NCBI GenBank assembly: GCA_964036045.1
Contig: OZ038399.1
Coordinates: forward strand, 18,373,670-18,437,669
Reading direction: 5' to 3'
Length of the DNA stretch: 64,000 nucleotides
From: Eutreptiella sp. 'Long Island Sound 2002'
Lineage: Eukaryota > Euglenozoa > Euglenophyceae > Eutreptiales > Eutreptiaceae
How positions within the stretch are numbered: position 1 is the first letter of the stretch; every line of letters begins with the position of its first letter. Below are positions 45,155-56,263 of this stretch, piece by piece. Made by a program: the position numbers and the translations under genes. The notes beneath the pieces are model-generated. The model ran no database searches and was not told where the DNA came from. It worked only from the letters and a program-made list of their open reading frames with translations.

Positions 45155-45520
45155 CCCCCCCCCCGCCCCCCCCTGGCCTACCACGGACCAGGTTCTGGTT
45201 TAGGGCCCAAAAGTGCGGAAACACAGCGTCACCGTGTTTGCACAAGCCCGCGTTACCGCACGGAACATACCCAAGGGGGGGTCGCGCGACCCAGTCCTAC
45301 TGCCACCCACCCCCCCACTATCTCCCGAAACCCGGGGGGGGGGGGGGGGCAGGAGGTTTTTTCCGGGGGGCGGCCCCAGGGGACACGGGGGGGGGGGGGG
45401 TTTCGCGCCAGTACACACTTGCCATGGTTTGACGGAGGGGGGGGGGGGGTCGGGCACCTCCGAACAGTTGGGTATGCGGCCCACGTGTAATCCGACCAGT
45501 CGCACCGCCCCTAACCCCAA
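45155..45520. repeat. Poly-C/poly-G rich block, unit 3
   Basis: Counterpart of 17775-18130: C-run at 45151, G-runs after CCCGAAACCC (45334), GACAC (45387) and GACGGA (45437), and the hairpin GTGCGGAAACAC at 45213. Ends at CCTAACCCCAACCAC, where the telomere-like insertion begins. Confidence 0.75.
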
Positions 45521-45576
45521 CCACGGGGGGGCGACTACAACTGGTCCTGATGCGACATACCCCCCAGCTATCTGAT

Positions 45577-45582
45577 AAACTC

Positions 45583-45613
<31 letters not shown>

Positions 45614-45780
45614 AGTTGGGGGGGGGGTCCGGCCGGGGGTCGGGGGGGGTCCGGCCGGGGGGGGGGGGTCCGGCTGGGCTCGGGGGGGTCCTACCGGGGG
45701 TCTGGGGGGGTCCTGCCGGGGGTCGGGGGGGGGTCTGGCCGGGGGTCAGGGGGTCGTCGGATGGGGTGAGGGGGGGGGTT
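45577..45780. repeat. G-rich minisatellite (GGGGGTCCGGCCGGGGGTC type)
   Basis: A run of about 27 G at about 45583, then about 20-bp units combining GGGGGGGTC with CCGGCCGGGGG or CTGCCGGGGG, leading directly into GGTTAGGGTTAGGGTC. Strong potential for G-quadruplex structure on the plus strand. Found only here. Confidence 0.85.
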
Positions 45781-46853
45781 AGGGTTAGGGTCACCGAGCT
45801 GGTGGAACCAGTCTTGGTTTTATAACCCTTTTTAGTGTCTAGGGTGGACCTACCAGGTTTAGCAGCAGCAGCAGCAGCAGCAGCAAGCAGCAAGCAGCAA
45901 GCAGCAAGCAGCACGCGAGAAATGGGTAAAAATCAGAACTCTGTCGTGGTGCTTCACATTCGTGTGAAATTTTGGTGGATGATACCTATGGGTGTGAAGT
46001 ACAATCACACAAAGTTTGAGCAAGAAACTGAACGGTGGCGGCCGGGAACGGGATTCGCAAATGGCGGACCTCAGTTTCAAAAACTGCAGTTTAGGGCCAA
46101 AAACATTTTTGGGCCAAATAAGCCTTGGAACACATTCAAAACGGCCAAACGAAGGGAAACGGTGGGTACACTCCACGTGCGGCTTGACTTCCCCGTGTCA
46201 ACGAGCTCTTTGCGGCCCTCTAACTCCATGATATGTCCCGGAAATGGCCCAAAAAGGCCCCCGGAAACTCCAAATGTCGACAGCCACAAACCAAGAATAG
46301 GCCATATCTTTGGCTACATGGCTCAAAATGCGATTCCGAGGGCACCTACTCCACCCACAACCCCCCACTTTTTGTGGTTTCCAACCTTCTGAATTGCCCC
46401 AACGGACGCCTAGACCCCAATACCTAGGCCCACTAGGCTGCGGCAAGCTGCAAGCTCCAAACAGGTGGGTGCCCAAATGGGTCAACAGGGTCCATCCAGT
46501 AGGGGCAAAAAGATGATTTTTCTCAAAAATGATCCTAGACCACGTGCGACGCTAAAACAAGTGTTTTTGGACCGTTTTAAGCTTGTGGTGGCTCATTTTG
46601 GTCCTCCGAAAATCCCAAAATGCCTTGAAAATGGGCTGTTTTGGGACCAAAAATGGGTCAAAAATGGGTCAAAAACGCATTTTTCCAAACCTCATCCTGG
46701 ACCATTTGGGGTGCACAAACAGGTGAAATGAGCCCATTTGGAGCCCATTTTGGGGCATTTTGGCCTCTGAGAAGTCCAAAAAGCCTTGAAAGTGGGCCTC
46801 GTGGTGATGGGGTTCACTTGCAAGGTGATTTCACTTTGTCAAGAGCCATCAAT

Positions 46854-47648
46854 GGGGGAGCCTTAAGCGCAGTGCGCGCGCAGTGCAACTATTTGGGCGT
46901 CTGGCCGTACTAGAGACCCATACTTTGTGACACTAGGGGCCCCTAGGGGCATCATGGTGACCCCTAGCGTAGGTTTTGACTTCTGATTTTGTTCCCCTTC
47001 TTTTGGGGACCCCCGAGAATGCAGGGATGACGTAGCATATGGAGGGGATCCGGTACGGAGTTGCATGAGTACGTGCTTGTACTCTTGCATTTGCAGCAAT
47101 TTTTGATTCGAAGACAGGTACGGTGCCTCCATATGGTCCGTGGGAACACGTACCTGCACATGTATGGACCGCACCTACACAGGAGGACAATGATGATGAG
47201 GATGTTGTGGGTGATGATGGGGATGTTTGTGCCCTTTGTTGCACCAAGTTTGACCCTGAAAAGATGTCCATGTGTGACAAGTGTGAATTGCAATATTGTA
47301 CGGATTGCATAGACACGCACACATGTGACAGTGTGACATTTCTTTGATTCTGCAACTGTGTCATGTTGTGCACACAAGTTGCGTATTCTCAATGTGTACT
47401 TAGTTGACAATGGACCAGAAAGACAGTTGTGTGTTCTTGAGGGTGGCGACCAATGCGCTGTTCATGGCCTTTCCAGATGTGCATGATGTGTGTTATGTTC
47501 AGGGAAGGTGGTTTGCATCTTTCTTGAGCTGGGGCAGTTTGGGTCACCTAATTCTAAGGGCGTTTCCAAGGGGTGTGCTTGGGGGCTCTTCCGGGGGAAC
47601 ATAGTCTAAAAGTAGCGCGCAGTGCGCGCGCAGTGCAAAGATTCCCCC
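46854..47648. mobile_element. Putative non-autonomous DNA element with GGGGGA termini
   Basis: The neighbouring array copies read CATCAATGTGTG at this place; here CATCAAT is followed by 795 bp and then AATGTATG. So AAT is duplicated (46851-46853, 47649-47651). The ends are imperfect inverted repeats starting GGGGGA. A 20-mer, GCGCAGTGCGCGCGCAGTGC, lies about 13 bp inside the left end and in the same orientation near the right end. The interior includes a zinc-finger reading frame. Three-bp duplications occur with several cut-and-paste superfamilies (for example PIF/Harbinger, CACTA), but the termini match none I can name. Confidence 0.6.
47069..47347 (+). pseudogene. Zinc-finger protein fragment inside the DNA element
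   Basis: A 92-codon open stretch without a good ATG, ending at TGA 47347. Sequence: PYGPWEHVPAHVWTAPTQ, an acidic run (EDNDDEDVVGDDGDV), then CALCCTKFDPEKMSMCDKC, ELQYCTDCIDTHTC. The spacing CxxC...CxxC...CxxC...HxC suggests a treble-clef, RING- or B-box-like zinc finger. Possible acceptor TTGCATTTGCAG at 47097. It may be the captured C-terminal exon of a host gene or of a transposase. Too short to be a complete gene. Confidence 0.45.
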
Positions 47649-50317
47649 AATGTATGAATCATTCTCGATGTCCCTCACCAGTCATAGCTGATGTTCCCTC
47701 CCCCACCAGCTCGGTCCCAATATTCAGTCTTGATTAGGGTTAAGGTTAGGGTTAAGGTTAGCCCTAGGGTTAGGGTTAGCCCTAGGGTTAGGGTCACCGA
47801 GCTGGTGGAACCAGTCTTGGTTTTATAACCCTTTTTAGTGTCTAGGATGGACCTACCAGGTTTAGCAGCAGCAGCAGCAAGCAGCAGCAAGCAGCAGCAA
47901 GCAGCAAGCAAGCAGCAGCACGCGCGAAATGGGGGAAAATCAGAACTCCGTCGTGGTGCTTCAGATTTGAATGAAATTTTGGTGGATGATACCTATGGGT
48001 GTGAAGTACAATCACACAGAGTGTGAGCAAGAAACTCAACGGTGGCGGCCGGGAACGGGTGTCGCAAGTGGCGGACCTCAGTGTCAAAAAACTGCAGTTT
48101 AGGGCCGAAAACAGCCATTTTTGGGCCAAAAAAGCCCTGGAACACATTCAAAACGGCCAAACCAAGGGAAACGGTGGGTGCACTCCACGTGCGGCTTGAC
48201 TTCCCCGTGTCAACGAGCTCTTTGTGGCCCTCTGACTCCATAATATGTCCCGGAAATGGCCCAAAAAGGCCCCCACAAGCTCCAAATGCCGAGGGCCACA
48301 AACCAAGAATAGGCCATATCTTTGGCTACATGGCTCAAAATGCGATTCCGAGGGCACCTACTCCACCCGCAACCCCCCACTTTTTGTGGTTTCCACCCCT
48401 CAGAATTGCCTAAACGGACGCCTAGACCCCAACACCTAGGCCCACTAGGCTGCAGCAAGCTGCAAGCTCAAGCCCAAACAGGTGGGTGCCCAAATGGGTC
48501 AACGGGGTCCAGTAGGGGCAAAAAGATGGCTTTTTTCAAAAATGATCCTAGACCATGTGCGACGCTAATACAAGTGTTTTTGGACTGTTTCGAGCTTGTG
48601 GTGGCCCATTTTGGTCCTCCGAAAATCCCAAAATGCCTTGAAAATGGGCTGTTTTGGGACCAAAAATGGGTCAAAAATGGGTCAAAAATGCATTCTTCCA
48701 AAAATCATCCTAGACCTAGACCATTTGGGGTGCACAAACGGGTGAAATGAGCCCATTTTGAGCCCATTTTGAGCCCATTTTGGGGCATTTTCGCCCCTCA
48801 GAAGTCCAAAAAGCCTTGAAGTGGGCCCCGTGGTGATGGGGTTCACTTGCAAGCTGATTTCACTTTGTCAAGAGCCATCAATGTGTGAATCATTCTTGAT
48901 GTCCCTCACCAGTCATAGCTGATGTTCCCTCCCCCCCACCAGCTCGGTCCCAATATTCAGTCTTGATTAGCCCTAGGGTTAGGGTTAGGGTTAGGGTCAC
49001 CGAGCTGCTGGAACCAGTCTTGGTTTTATAACCCTTTTTAGTGTCTAGGGTGGACCTACCAGGTTTAGCAGCAAGCAACAGCAGCAAGCAGCAAGCAACA
49101 GCATGCGCGAAATGGGTAAAAATCAGAACTCCGTCGTGGTGCTTTGGATTTCAGTGAAATTTTGGTGGATGATACCTATGGGTGTGAAGTACAATCACAC
49201 AAAGTTTGAGCAAGAAACTGAACGGTGGCGGCCGGGAACGGGATTCGGAAGTGGCGGACCTCAGTTTCAAAAACTGCAGTTTAGGGCCAAAAACAGCCAT
49301 TTTTGGGCCAAAAAAGCCCTGGAACACATTCAAAACGGCCAAACGAAGGGAAACGGTGGGTACACTGCACCTGCGGCTTGACTTCCCCGTGTCAACGAGC
49401 TCTTTGCGGCCCTCTAACTCCATGATATGTCCCGGAAACGGCCCAAAAAGGCCCCCAGAAGCTCCAAATACCGACAGCCAAAAACCAAGAATAGGCCATA
49501 TCTTTGGCTACATGGCTCAAAATGCGATTCCGAGGGCACCTACTCCACCCGCAACCCCCCACGTTTTGTGGTTTCCACCCCTCAGAATTGCCCAAACGGA
49601 CGCCTAGACCCCAATACCTAGGCCCACCAGGCTGCGGCAGGCTGCAAGCTCAAGCCCAAACAGGTGGGTGCCCAAATGGGTCAACGGGGTCCAGTAGGGG
49701 CAAAAAGATTACTTTTCTCAAAAATGATCCTAGACCATGTGCGACGCTAAAACAAGTGTTTTTGGACCGTTTTGAGCTTGTGGTGGCCCATTTTGGTCCT
49801 CCGAAAATCCCAAAATGCCTTGAAAATGGGCTGTTTTGGGACCAAAAATGGGTCAAAAATAGGTCAAAAACGCATTTTTCCAAACCTCATCCTAGACCAT
49901 TTGGGGTGCACAAACGGATGAAATGAGCCCATTTTGAGCCCATTTTGGGGCATTTTGGCCCCTCAGAAGTCCAAAAAGCCTTGAAAGTGGGCCTCATGGT
50001 GATGGGGTTCACTTGCAAGCTGATTTCACTTTGTCAAGAGCCATCAATGTGTGAATCATTCTTGATGTCCTTCACCAATCATAGCTGATGTTCCCTCCCC
50101 CACCAGCTCGGTCCCAATATTCAGTCTTGATTAGGGTTAGGGCTAGGGTTGCTATTAGGGCCTGCAGCCATCCTATAGCCCAAATATGAATTCTCTACAA
50201 AATTTTGAGCATTTTGAGTATAAACACATAGTATGAAAAAAAAAATTGGGGCCTTCGGCGCCGGACAGTTTTCTCTAGGGACATCTGCTGGTGGCCGACC
50301 CGGCACCACTATCTTTC

Positions 50318-50604
50318 AAAACCCGGGGGGGGGGGGGGGGGCTGGGGGGTGTCGCATACAAGCGCCCCCCCGTGACCCCAACATAGGGTAGGGTTGCATC
50401 GGCTTGGGTATACCCGGCCATGGGTACCGGGAACCTCGGGGGGGGGGGGGTCCTGATGTGGTCATGGGGTTAGCAGCACAGCACGAGGTTCGAGGTACAG
50501 CTGTGGTTAGCAATGCAGCATGGGGTTTGAGGTACAGCATAGGATTAAGGCACACCTGGGATTAGAGGCACGGGGCTATGTGTGTGTCTTGGGCAGGGGG
50601 GGGA
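50318..50604. repeat. Poly-G block after the telomere-like insertion, unit 3
   Basis: G-run after CTTTCAAAACCC (50324), then the segment CCCCAACATAGGGTAGGGTTGC shared with units 1 and 2 (18137, 29886) and another G-run (50439). Collinearity with the other units resumes at about 50372. Confidence 0.75.
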
Positions 50605-50720
50605 CTACAAGTCCTTGAAAAGCTCTCCCTTTGAGGAAGAGGAGGAGTCAGAGCGGCGAGTCTGCTTTGCTTGAAGCTCCCTCGCAGCTTCGTCTTTCCT
50701 CTTTTTGTTGCGCTTTCCAA
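50605..50720 (-). CDS. Candidate terminal exon with basic Ser-rich tail, unit 3
   Basis: As in units 1 and 2 but with AKQTRRS (Arg to Gln). The stop codon and phase-1 acceptor are preserved. Follows the WD40-vWA exon after a 785-bp intron, shortened by about 190 bp relative to unit 2. Confidence 0.4.
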
Positions 50721-51505
50721 CTGACCAAATATTCCCCAGGCGCCGTTGGCGCCAGCATACGTGGAAGCAATATCTCCCGAAACCCGGGGGGGGGGGGGGG
50801 CTGGGGGGGTGGCATCCTAGGACCGGGCCCGGCGACCCCCCCGTGCACGTACCACAGAACACATGCTGCAGACATAAGCCAACCCTACCCCTCAAAACAT
50901 GACAATACAAAGCAGTTCTCTTCATGTGCATATCTCAGGTACCACCCAGTTCCTTGCACATGGAATTACAGCTACACCAACCCTTTGACACCCATATGGA
51001 CCCTTCCTGCAGCCTGCAGGAAGCTACAAAAACCACATTCTCTATTGAATTGGAACCGCAAAACACGATGCAGGCAAAAAAAGCCCAAAAGTGCGGAAAC
51101 ACAGGGTAGCCGTGTTTGGACAAGCCCATGTTCGGACAAGGGGGCAGGGGGTGGCCCTTCAAGTCTCGAAAGAAAGCACAACAAATGCCATGCAAAATGG
51201 AGCATAGCAACTCGTGCCCTTGACGGGTAGCACCATCTGTGAGGACCTTATGCCTTGGGGGGCGGCGCAGGGGGGCATGGCCTTTGTGATGACTGTTGTT
51301 CCGAACAGATCTCCTAAAAATGCAGTGTTCTCTTCACAAAACACGAATTCCAATTGGTGTGGGAGTCCTTTCCGTACGCACAACCGATCCAACCCTCCAT
51401 TTGGAACATGTGGTGCTCTATCGGCAGTCAAAGATCGTATGCATACTCCTCGCTGCCCTGGTATGCCTCGTACACCGTGCCAGGGGCTCGACACCGCATG
51501 CACAC

Positions 51506-53308
51506 CTGCACCTCTCGGAGTAGGTGTCACGGTTTGGGTGGGCAGAGGACTTGCGGTCACACTCGCCGTTTCCGTATCAAAGTTCGTGTTGCCCCCGCCA
51601 TCGATGGTCGGCGGACAAGTGCCCCTGCTGATCAGTTCAGAGACCTTCAGCAGCGATTCGAACTCTCGCATGTACGCCCAATGGTCCACTTTGGGCTCAC
51701 TGGCAATCCCCTGTAGCTCTGTCAGACTCGGGTTCCCCACTCCAACGGCAAACATGATGACGCCCTGGTCCTTCTGCTGCTGCGCCGATGATTGCGTAGC
51801 CGATGGAGAGTTAGACACCCCATCAGTAATCACTTCGATCAGCCGCGTCCGGTTGGTCCCATTGCATCCCTGCTGCATCTGGCCAGCCAGGTCAATGGCC
51901 TTGTGCGTGTTGGTCCCGCCCCCAGTGAATACAATCGCGTCGATGCACTCCATCAACTCGTCTTGCTCATGGGTCAGCGGACACACTACCTCCGCTGCCG
52001 ACGAAAACGCCACAACCCCCATGCGATTGCCGTCCCAGCTCGTGAATTGCGTCCGGTTCACTCGATCCTTGACGTATGCAATCACATGCGGCCAGTTGCT
52101 GGTCCCGATCGATCCTGATCGATCTACCACCAGCATCACATCCGCTGGGCAACAGCTCACCGTCTCGTTGCATACAGGGCATGGACTGTCGCATCCCATG
52201 GATGGCACATACCGATGGTAGTCCCATACATCCCAGCGTGCAATGGACGATGCTGTCTCCCCAGTCCTTCCCGCAGGAAGGTCAGAAACCGCATCGGAGA
52301 TGTAATACTGGAATCCCACAACCACTTGCGAGTATCGCCCTCCCACGGGGGAGAACACACCCGCCAGGGGATAGCCCAGTGGGACATACACCGAAGAGTA
52401 CGCTGCTTCATACCACTGAGCCCCCGTTGCAACATCCCAAATCGCAATCCGTGGGTCGTCGCTAAGCGTCAGGATGGAGGCGCCATCCGACGACCACGCA
52501 ACCGCCTTCACTTGGGAGGACGCCGCCCACTCGCGAGGCCCGAACGCGGACCACGCCCCGTTGGGATGCAGCCAGGCCCCCGACGTGAAGTCCCAGACCC
52601 CAATGCGGCTCCGCAGCACGGAGTTCTGGTTCACCCACTGGCCGTACACGAACTTGGTACCGTCCGGCGAGACCGCCAACGCCCGCCTAAACAAGTAGAA
52701 TGACGTCCCCATGTCCCAGAACTGGACCTGGCTCCCGGTGGATGCATTCCACAGGTGTATCCCGTGCGCAGTGTTGGCGGAACTGTAGTACGTGGCCGTC
52801 AACAGGTGTCCACTGGGCAAATACGCCAAAGCTTCGCATCGGTAAGGCAAGGTCCAAGACGTCCCGGCTGCGCCACTGCCGACGTCCCAAATCTGCAGGA
52901 CGCTGTTCGTCCACACTGCCGCTACCGTCAATCGGTCCGGGGCCCAAGCAAAGGCGTTGATCTGCCCCGTGTTATAAAAAGCCTGCAATTGTGTGGGCGT
53001 TGCTCCTGAAACATCCCACAGCCGCAGGGACCGATCAGTGTAGCTATGCGTCATGAGTTGTTGCCCATTCAGGCTCCACTCCAGTGTGTAGATGTATGGA
53101 TACGACGTTCCATGAGGCTGCCACCTGTGCAATATGGCCATCGTCACAGCATCCCAGATGATGACCCATCCATCGTGATCTCCAGATGCAATCTTCGTCC
53201 CATCCGGTGAGTACCGCACATCGTAAATCTTATTGGTATGATGTCTCGCCGTGATGTTCTGGTTCTCCAGTGGTCTCATGGAGCCACATGCCAAGGTCTT
53301 GGTGGACA
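51506..53308 (-). CDS. WD40 propeller-vWA fusion exon, unit 3
   Basis: 601 codons, phase 1-1. Variants: SSQVKAV (Arg to Gln), SSIARWD, GVIMF (other WD40-vWA copies have GIIMF) and CPPTIDGG; the linker ends TPRGAG. Its vWA part shares marker bases with the vWA exon 55048-55794 of the same unit rather than with the other fusion exons, suggesting local conversion. The frame stays open past the donor down to 51159, but that extension is intron in the other units and I end the exon at 51506. Confidence 0.85.
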
Positions 53309-53340
53309 CTGTGGAACCATCAGGACAACAACGTTAGCAT

Positions 53341-54321
53341 CTATCCGAGAGTCCACCCCCCCCTCACCCCAAAGCAACACCACAGGCAGATTCCCCGGAA
53401 ATGCAGCACACCACCGATGTGTATCATTTTGCATTGAGCAACCTGTGTTGCACCTCCCTCAGCAGCGGTGGAGAGCACCCTCAAAAGATACGGGCATCGG
53501 GAAGCTTGAGCCTGTACTTGCTGACAGGGAAGCGGACGCCAGAGCGGCAGAATGCTGCACCTGTGCGGTGGAACACACATTCCAATTCTCAGCCACAAAA
53601 CTGCATTACCCCCTGCCTGATGAACAGCCATTCGTGTTCCAATTGCTCCACCGATGGTCAGCCCTCCACAATCGAGAGGCACATCGCACATCGCCACAAA
53701 ACACAACTGGCCAACCAACCAGCAGACTTACTGAATGCTTATACTCAACACCCACCCTCTCTCCCCGGAGTGCATGGTCCCAGATGTTTGTGTGGTTTCA
53801 TTTAAGGTTGGTGCCACGGGCACAAGGAAACACCGTGTACTGCCGTGTCGTAGTACAAAAATGTTCCTGGAAACGCCACTTCTGTAGGATCTGAATTCTT
53901 AGAGTTTCATGCACATTTCTAGCAGGCTGGTGGAATGGATTTGCAGATCCCCATACAGTAGGGGGTACGTGGCCATTTGTCTCCTCCCCTGTTTTGATCC
54001 GCTTTTGGTTCCATTGGTTAAAATTGGTGAAGCTGCTCCGGCTGTGATAGCCAAATCCAACCATCCCAGAATTCCAATTCTAAGACCTTGGCAGTTACTG
54101 GGATACATTTACGGCTTGGGCCATCCAAAAAGACCCTGCATGTGTAGGGCAGTGCCCCCCGGATCCCTCAAAAACACATGAAATCTGGGACGAATGACCA
54201 CCCCACAACGCAAATAATGCACTCCAATAAGCCAATCATCAAAAAGAATACACGCTTCCATAGTGCTGGACATGGAGGGACACCAACATCACATGTTCAA
54301 CATCAATCCAAGGCACTAGAC
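53341..54321 (-). other. Conserved region upstream of WD40-vWA exon, unit 3
   Basis: Counterpart of 21236-22207. No exon with matched splice sites. Confidence 0.45.
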
Positions 54322-54516
54322 CATGCCCGTGAAACGGGGTGCTGGCATAGGGTTGTGTTGTGTTCAATTGTTGTCCGGGTGGAGTTGCATGTTGGGTAAT
54401 GTCCACCATTTGGCTTGGGTAGTTGACCAAGAAAGTGCGGTGCCACTTGGGGGAGCAACACCCTTCAATGCCTTCTTCGACAGTTGTGCAATTTCCTTGG
54501 GGAGCTGGAGTTTCAA
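54322..54516 (-). CDS. Candidate Thr/Pro and Cys exon, unit 3
   Basis: Counterpart of 22208-22402, open throughout. One substitution near the middle (HRTFLVN for HRSFLVN). Donor weak, tentative. Confidence 0.3.
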
Positions 54517-54617
54517 CTGGATGGGTTGGCAATGTTGTGGGCGCAGCATATGTGCGTGTGGGGTTGGGCCATCGGAATCTTTTTGGACCCATACATTTGA
54601 GTTGCAAGTGACACTAC

Positions 54618-54791
54618 CTCGAGCAAGGCAATGAGTTGCGCCCGTGTGGAATGTGCCACCACTACAGTGTGGGCATCTGGCCAGTGGCCACACCGCTTGG
54701 GGGGCCTTCACCCACCGCAACTGTGTCCACGCCCAAACAAATGGGACCGTGGCAAATGGCTGTATGAACAAAATTCTGCTGCATTCTGGTC
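54618..54791 (-). CDS. Short Cys-containing exon, unit 3
   Basis: 58 codons, phase 1-1; keeps CPHCSGGTFHTG and the GAPQ-side Ala of unit 1 but shares Ala in IQPFATVPF with unit 2. The mixed pattern of variants is consistent with exchange between units. Confidence 0.48.
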
Positions 54792-55047
54792 CTAGAGCCA
54801 CGGGGTGATTGGTACGACTGAGTACGAAATGAGGTAAAACCGAGTTAAATGTGGTAAAATTGAGTGCAAACGAGGTAAAATTGAGGGGATTTTGTCAAAA
54901 TAATTGTTGGAAACAGTTTTTACTCAAAAATACCAGATTTCATTCGGGTTTTGCTTCAGTTCTTTGATAGTAGGCGGTATTTTTGTTTAAGGGCATAAAG
55001 GGGAAGGGGCACTTGGAGGCTCTTGGAGCACCACACTGCATGAATAC

Positions 55048-55794
55048 CTACGACGACTGTCGGAGTAGGTGTCACGGTTTGGGTGGGCAGAGGGCTTGCG
55101 GTCACACTCGCCGTTTCCGTATCAAAGTTCGTGTTACCCCCGCCATCGATGGTCGGCGGACAAGTGCCCCTGCTGATCAGTTCAGAGACCTTCAGCAGCG
55201 ATTCGAACTCGCGCATGTACGCCCAATGGTCCACTTTGGGCTCACTGGCAATCCCCTGTAGCTCTGTCAGACTCGGGTTCCCCACTCCAACGGCAAACAT
55301 GATGACGCCCTGGTCCTTCTGCTGCTGCGCCGATGATTGCGTAGCCGATGGAGAGCTAGACACCCCATCAGTAATCACTTCGATCAGCCGCGTCCGGTTG
55401 GTCCCATTGCATCCCTGCTGCATCTGGCCAGCCAGGTCAATGGCCTTGTGCGTGTTGGTCCCGCCCCCAGTGAATACAATCGCGTCGATGCACTCCATCA
55501 ACTCGTCTTGCTCATGGGTCAGCGGACACACTACCTCCGCTGCCGACGAAAACGCCACAACCCCCATGCGATTGCCGTCCCAGCTCGTGAATTGCGTCCG
55601 GTTCACTCGATCCTTGACGTATGCAACCACATGTGGCCAGTTGCTGGTCCCGATCGATCCTGATCGATCTACCACAAGTACCACATCAGCAGGGCAACAG
55701 CTCACCGTCTCGTTGCACACGCCCGGACAAGGAGTGAAGGCCGACCGCAAAGTCGTGGGTGTGGCCGTGATGGAAGGAGTTGGTGAACTCGTTG
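55048..55794 (-). CDS. vWA exon with Thr/Pro N-terminal extension, unit 4
   Basis: 249 codons, phase 1-1, intact MIDAS. Variants GVSSSP (Asn to Ser, just after the third MIDAS aspartate) and CPPTIDGG. Preceded, on the plus-strand side, by the second LINE. Confidence 0.84.
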
Positions 55795-56263
55795 CTGCAA
55801 ATGATGCAGGAGATTGCAAAGGGACTGAGATGTTGGGTCAGAAGGCAGGTGTTGGTTCCTGTGATTTTTTGCACTAGAGATTTGGTGGTGCGTTGGGGTG
55901 CAATCATAGAGTCGAGCAATTTTTGTTTGCGGTAAACGCGAGTATTCGGTTTTGCAGTACTCGCCAATACGATTTTTTGCACTCACGTTTACTGCAAAAA
56001 AAAAAAACACACAATTGTACAATTATTTTCGTAATCGCGTTTACCGCAAGAAAAATATTACACGACACATCGACGTGCGCGCGTGTGACTCCGGGCGCTT
56101 GACTAACGAGATCAGACCACAGACAGTGCCGTCTATCTCATTTCGACTGGACTTTCCTATTTTCTGTCCATTTTACGTCTTTTTAAAGAATTCTTGATAT
56201 TTTGACGTACCAGTCACTTATCGCCTTGCTCCTTTTTTTTCTACACGTGGTTTCTTGGTACTG

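Larger units (their letters stand above)
45522..50366. repeat. Insertion of telomere-like/CAG/conserved-unit array in unit 3
   Basis: About 4.85 kb absent from units 1 and 2. After the G-rich part come three copies of a unit: short TTAGGG-type tracts (45779, 47735, 48968; remnant at 50130), TCACCGAGCTG, GTTTTATAACCC, CAG/CAGCAAG runs (45858, 47864, 49066), then about 900 bp of conserved sequence ending near the CCAGCTCGGTCCCAATATTC boundary. Open frames in the conserved part (MSRKWPKKAP..., MATWLKMRF...) are not convincing as genes and are interrupted differently in each copy. Confidence 0.8.

Noticed and set aside
45835-49926. Frames of 60-190 codons in the conserved unit of the telomere-like array
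   Set aside because: Different frames are open in each of the three copies, so the conserved sequence is unlikely to be protein-coding.
47735-50160. True chromosome end
   Set aside because: The TTAGGG tracts are short, degenerate and internal, with unique sequence on both sides.
51159-51505. Extension of the unit 3 fusion exon to a 716-codon frame
   Set aside because: The equivalent sequence in other units lies beyond a conserved donor and contains stops; a deletion in the intron happens to keep the frame open.
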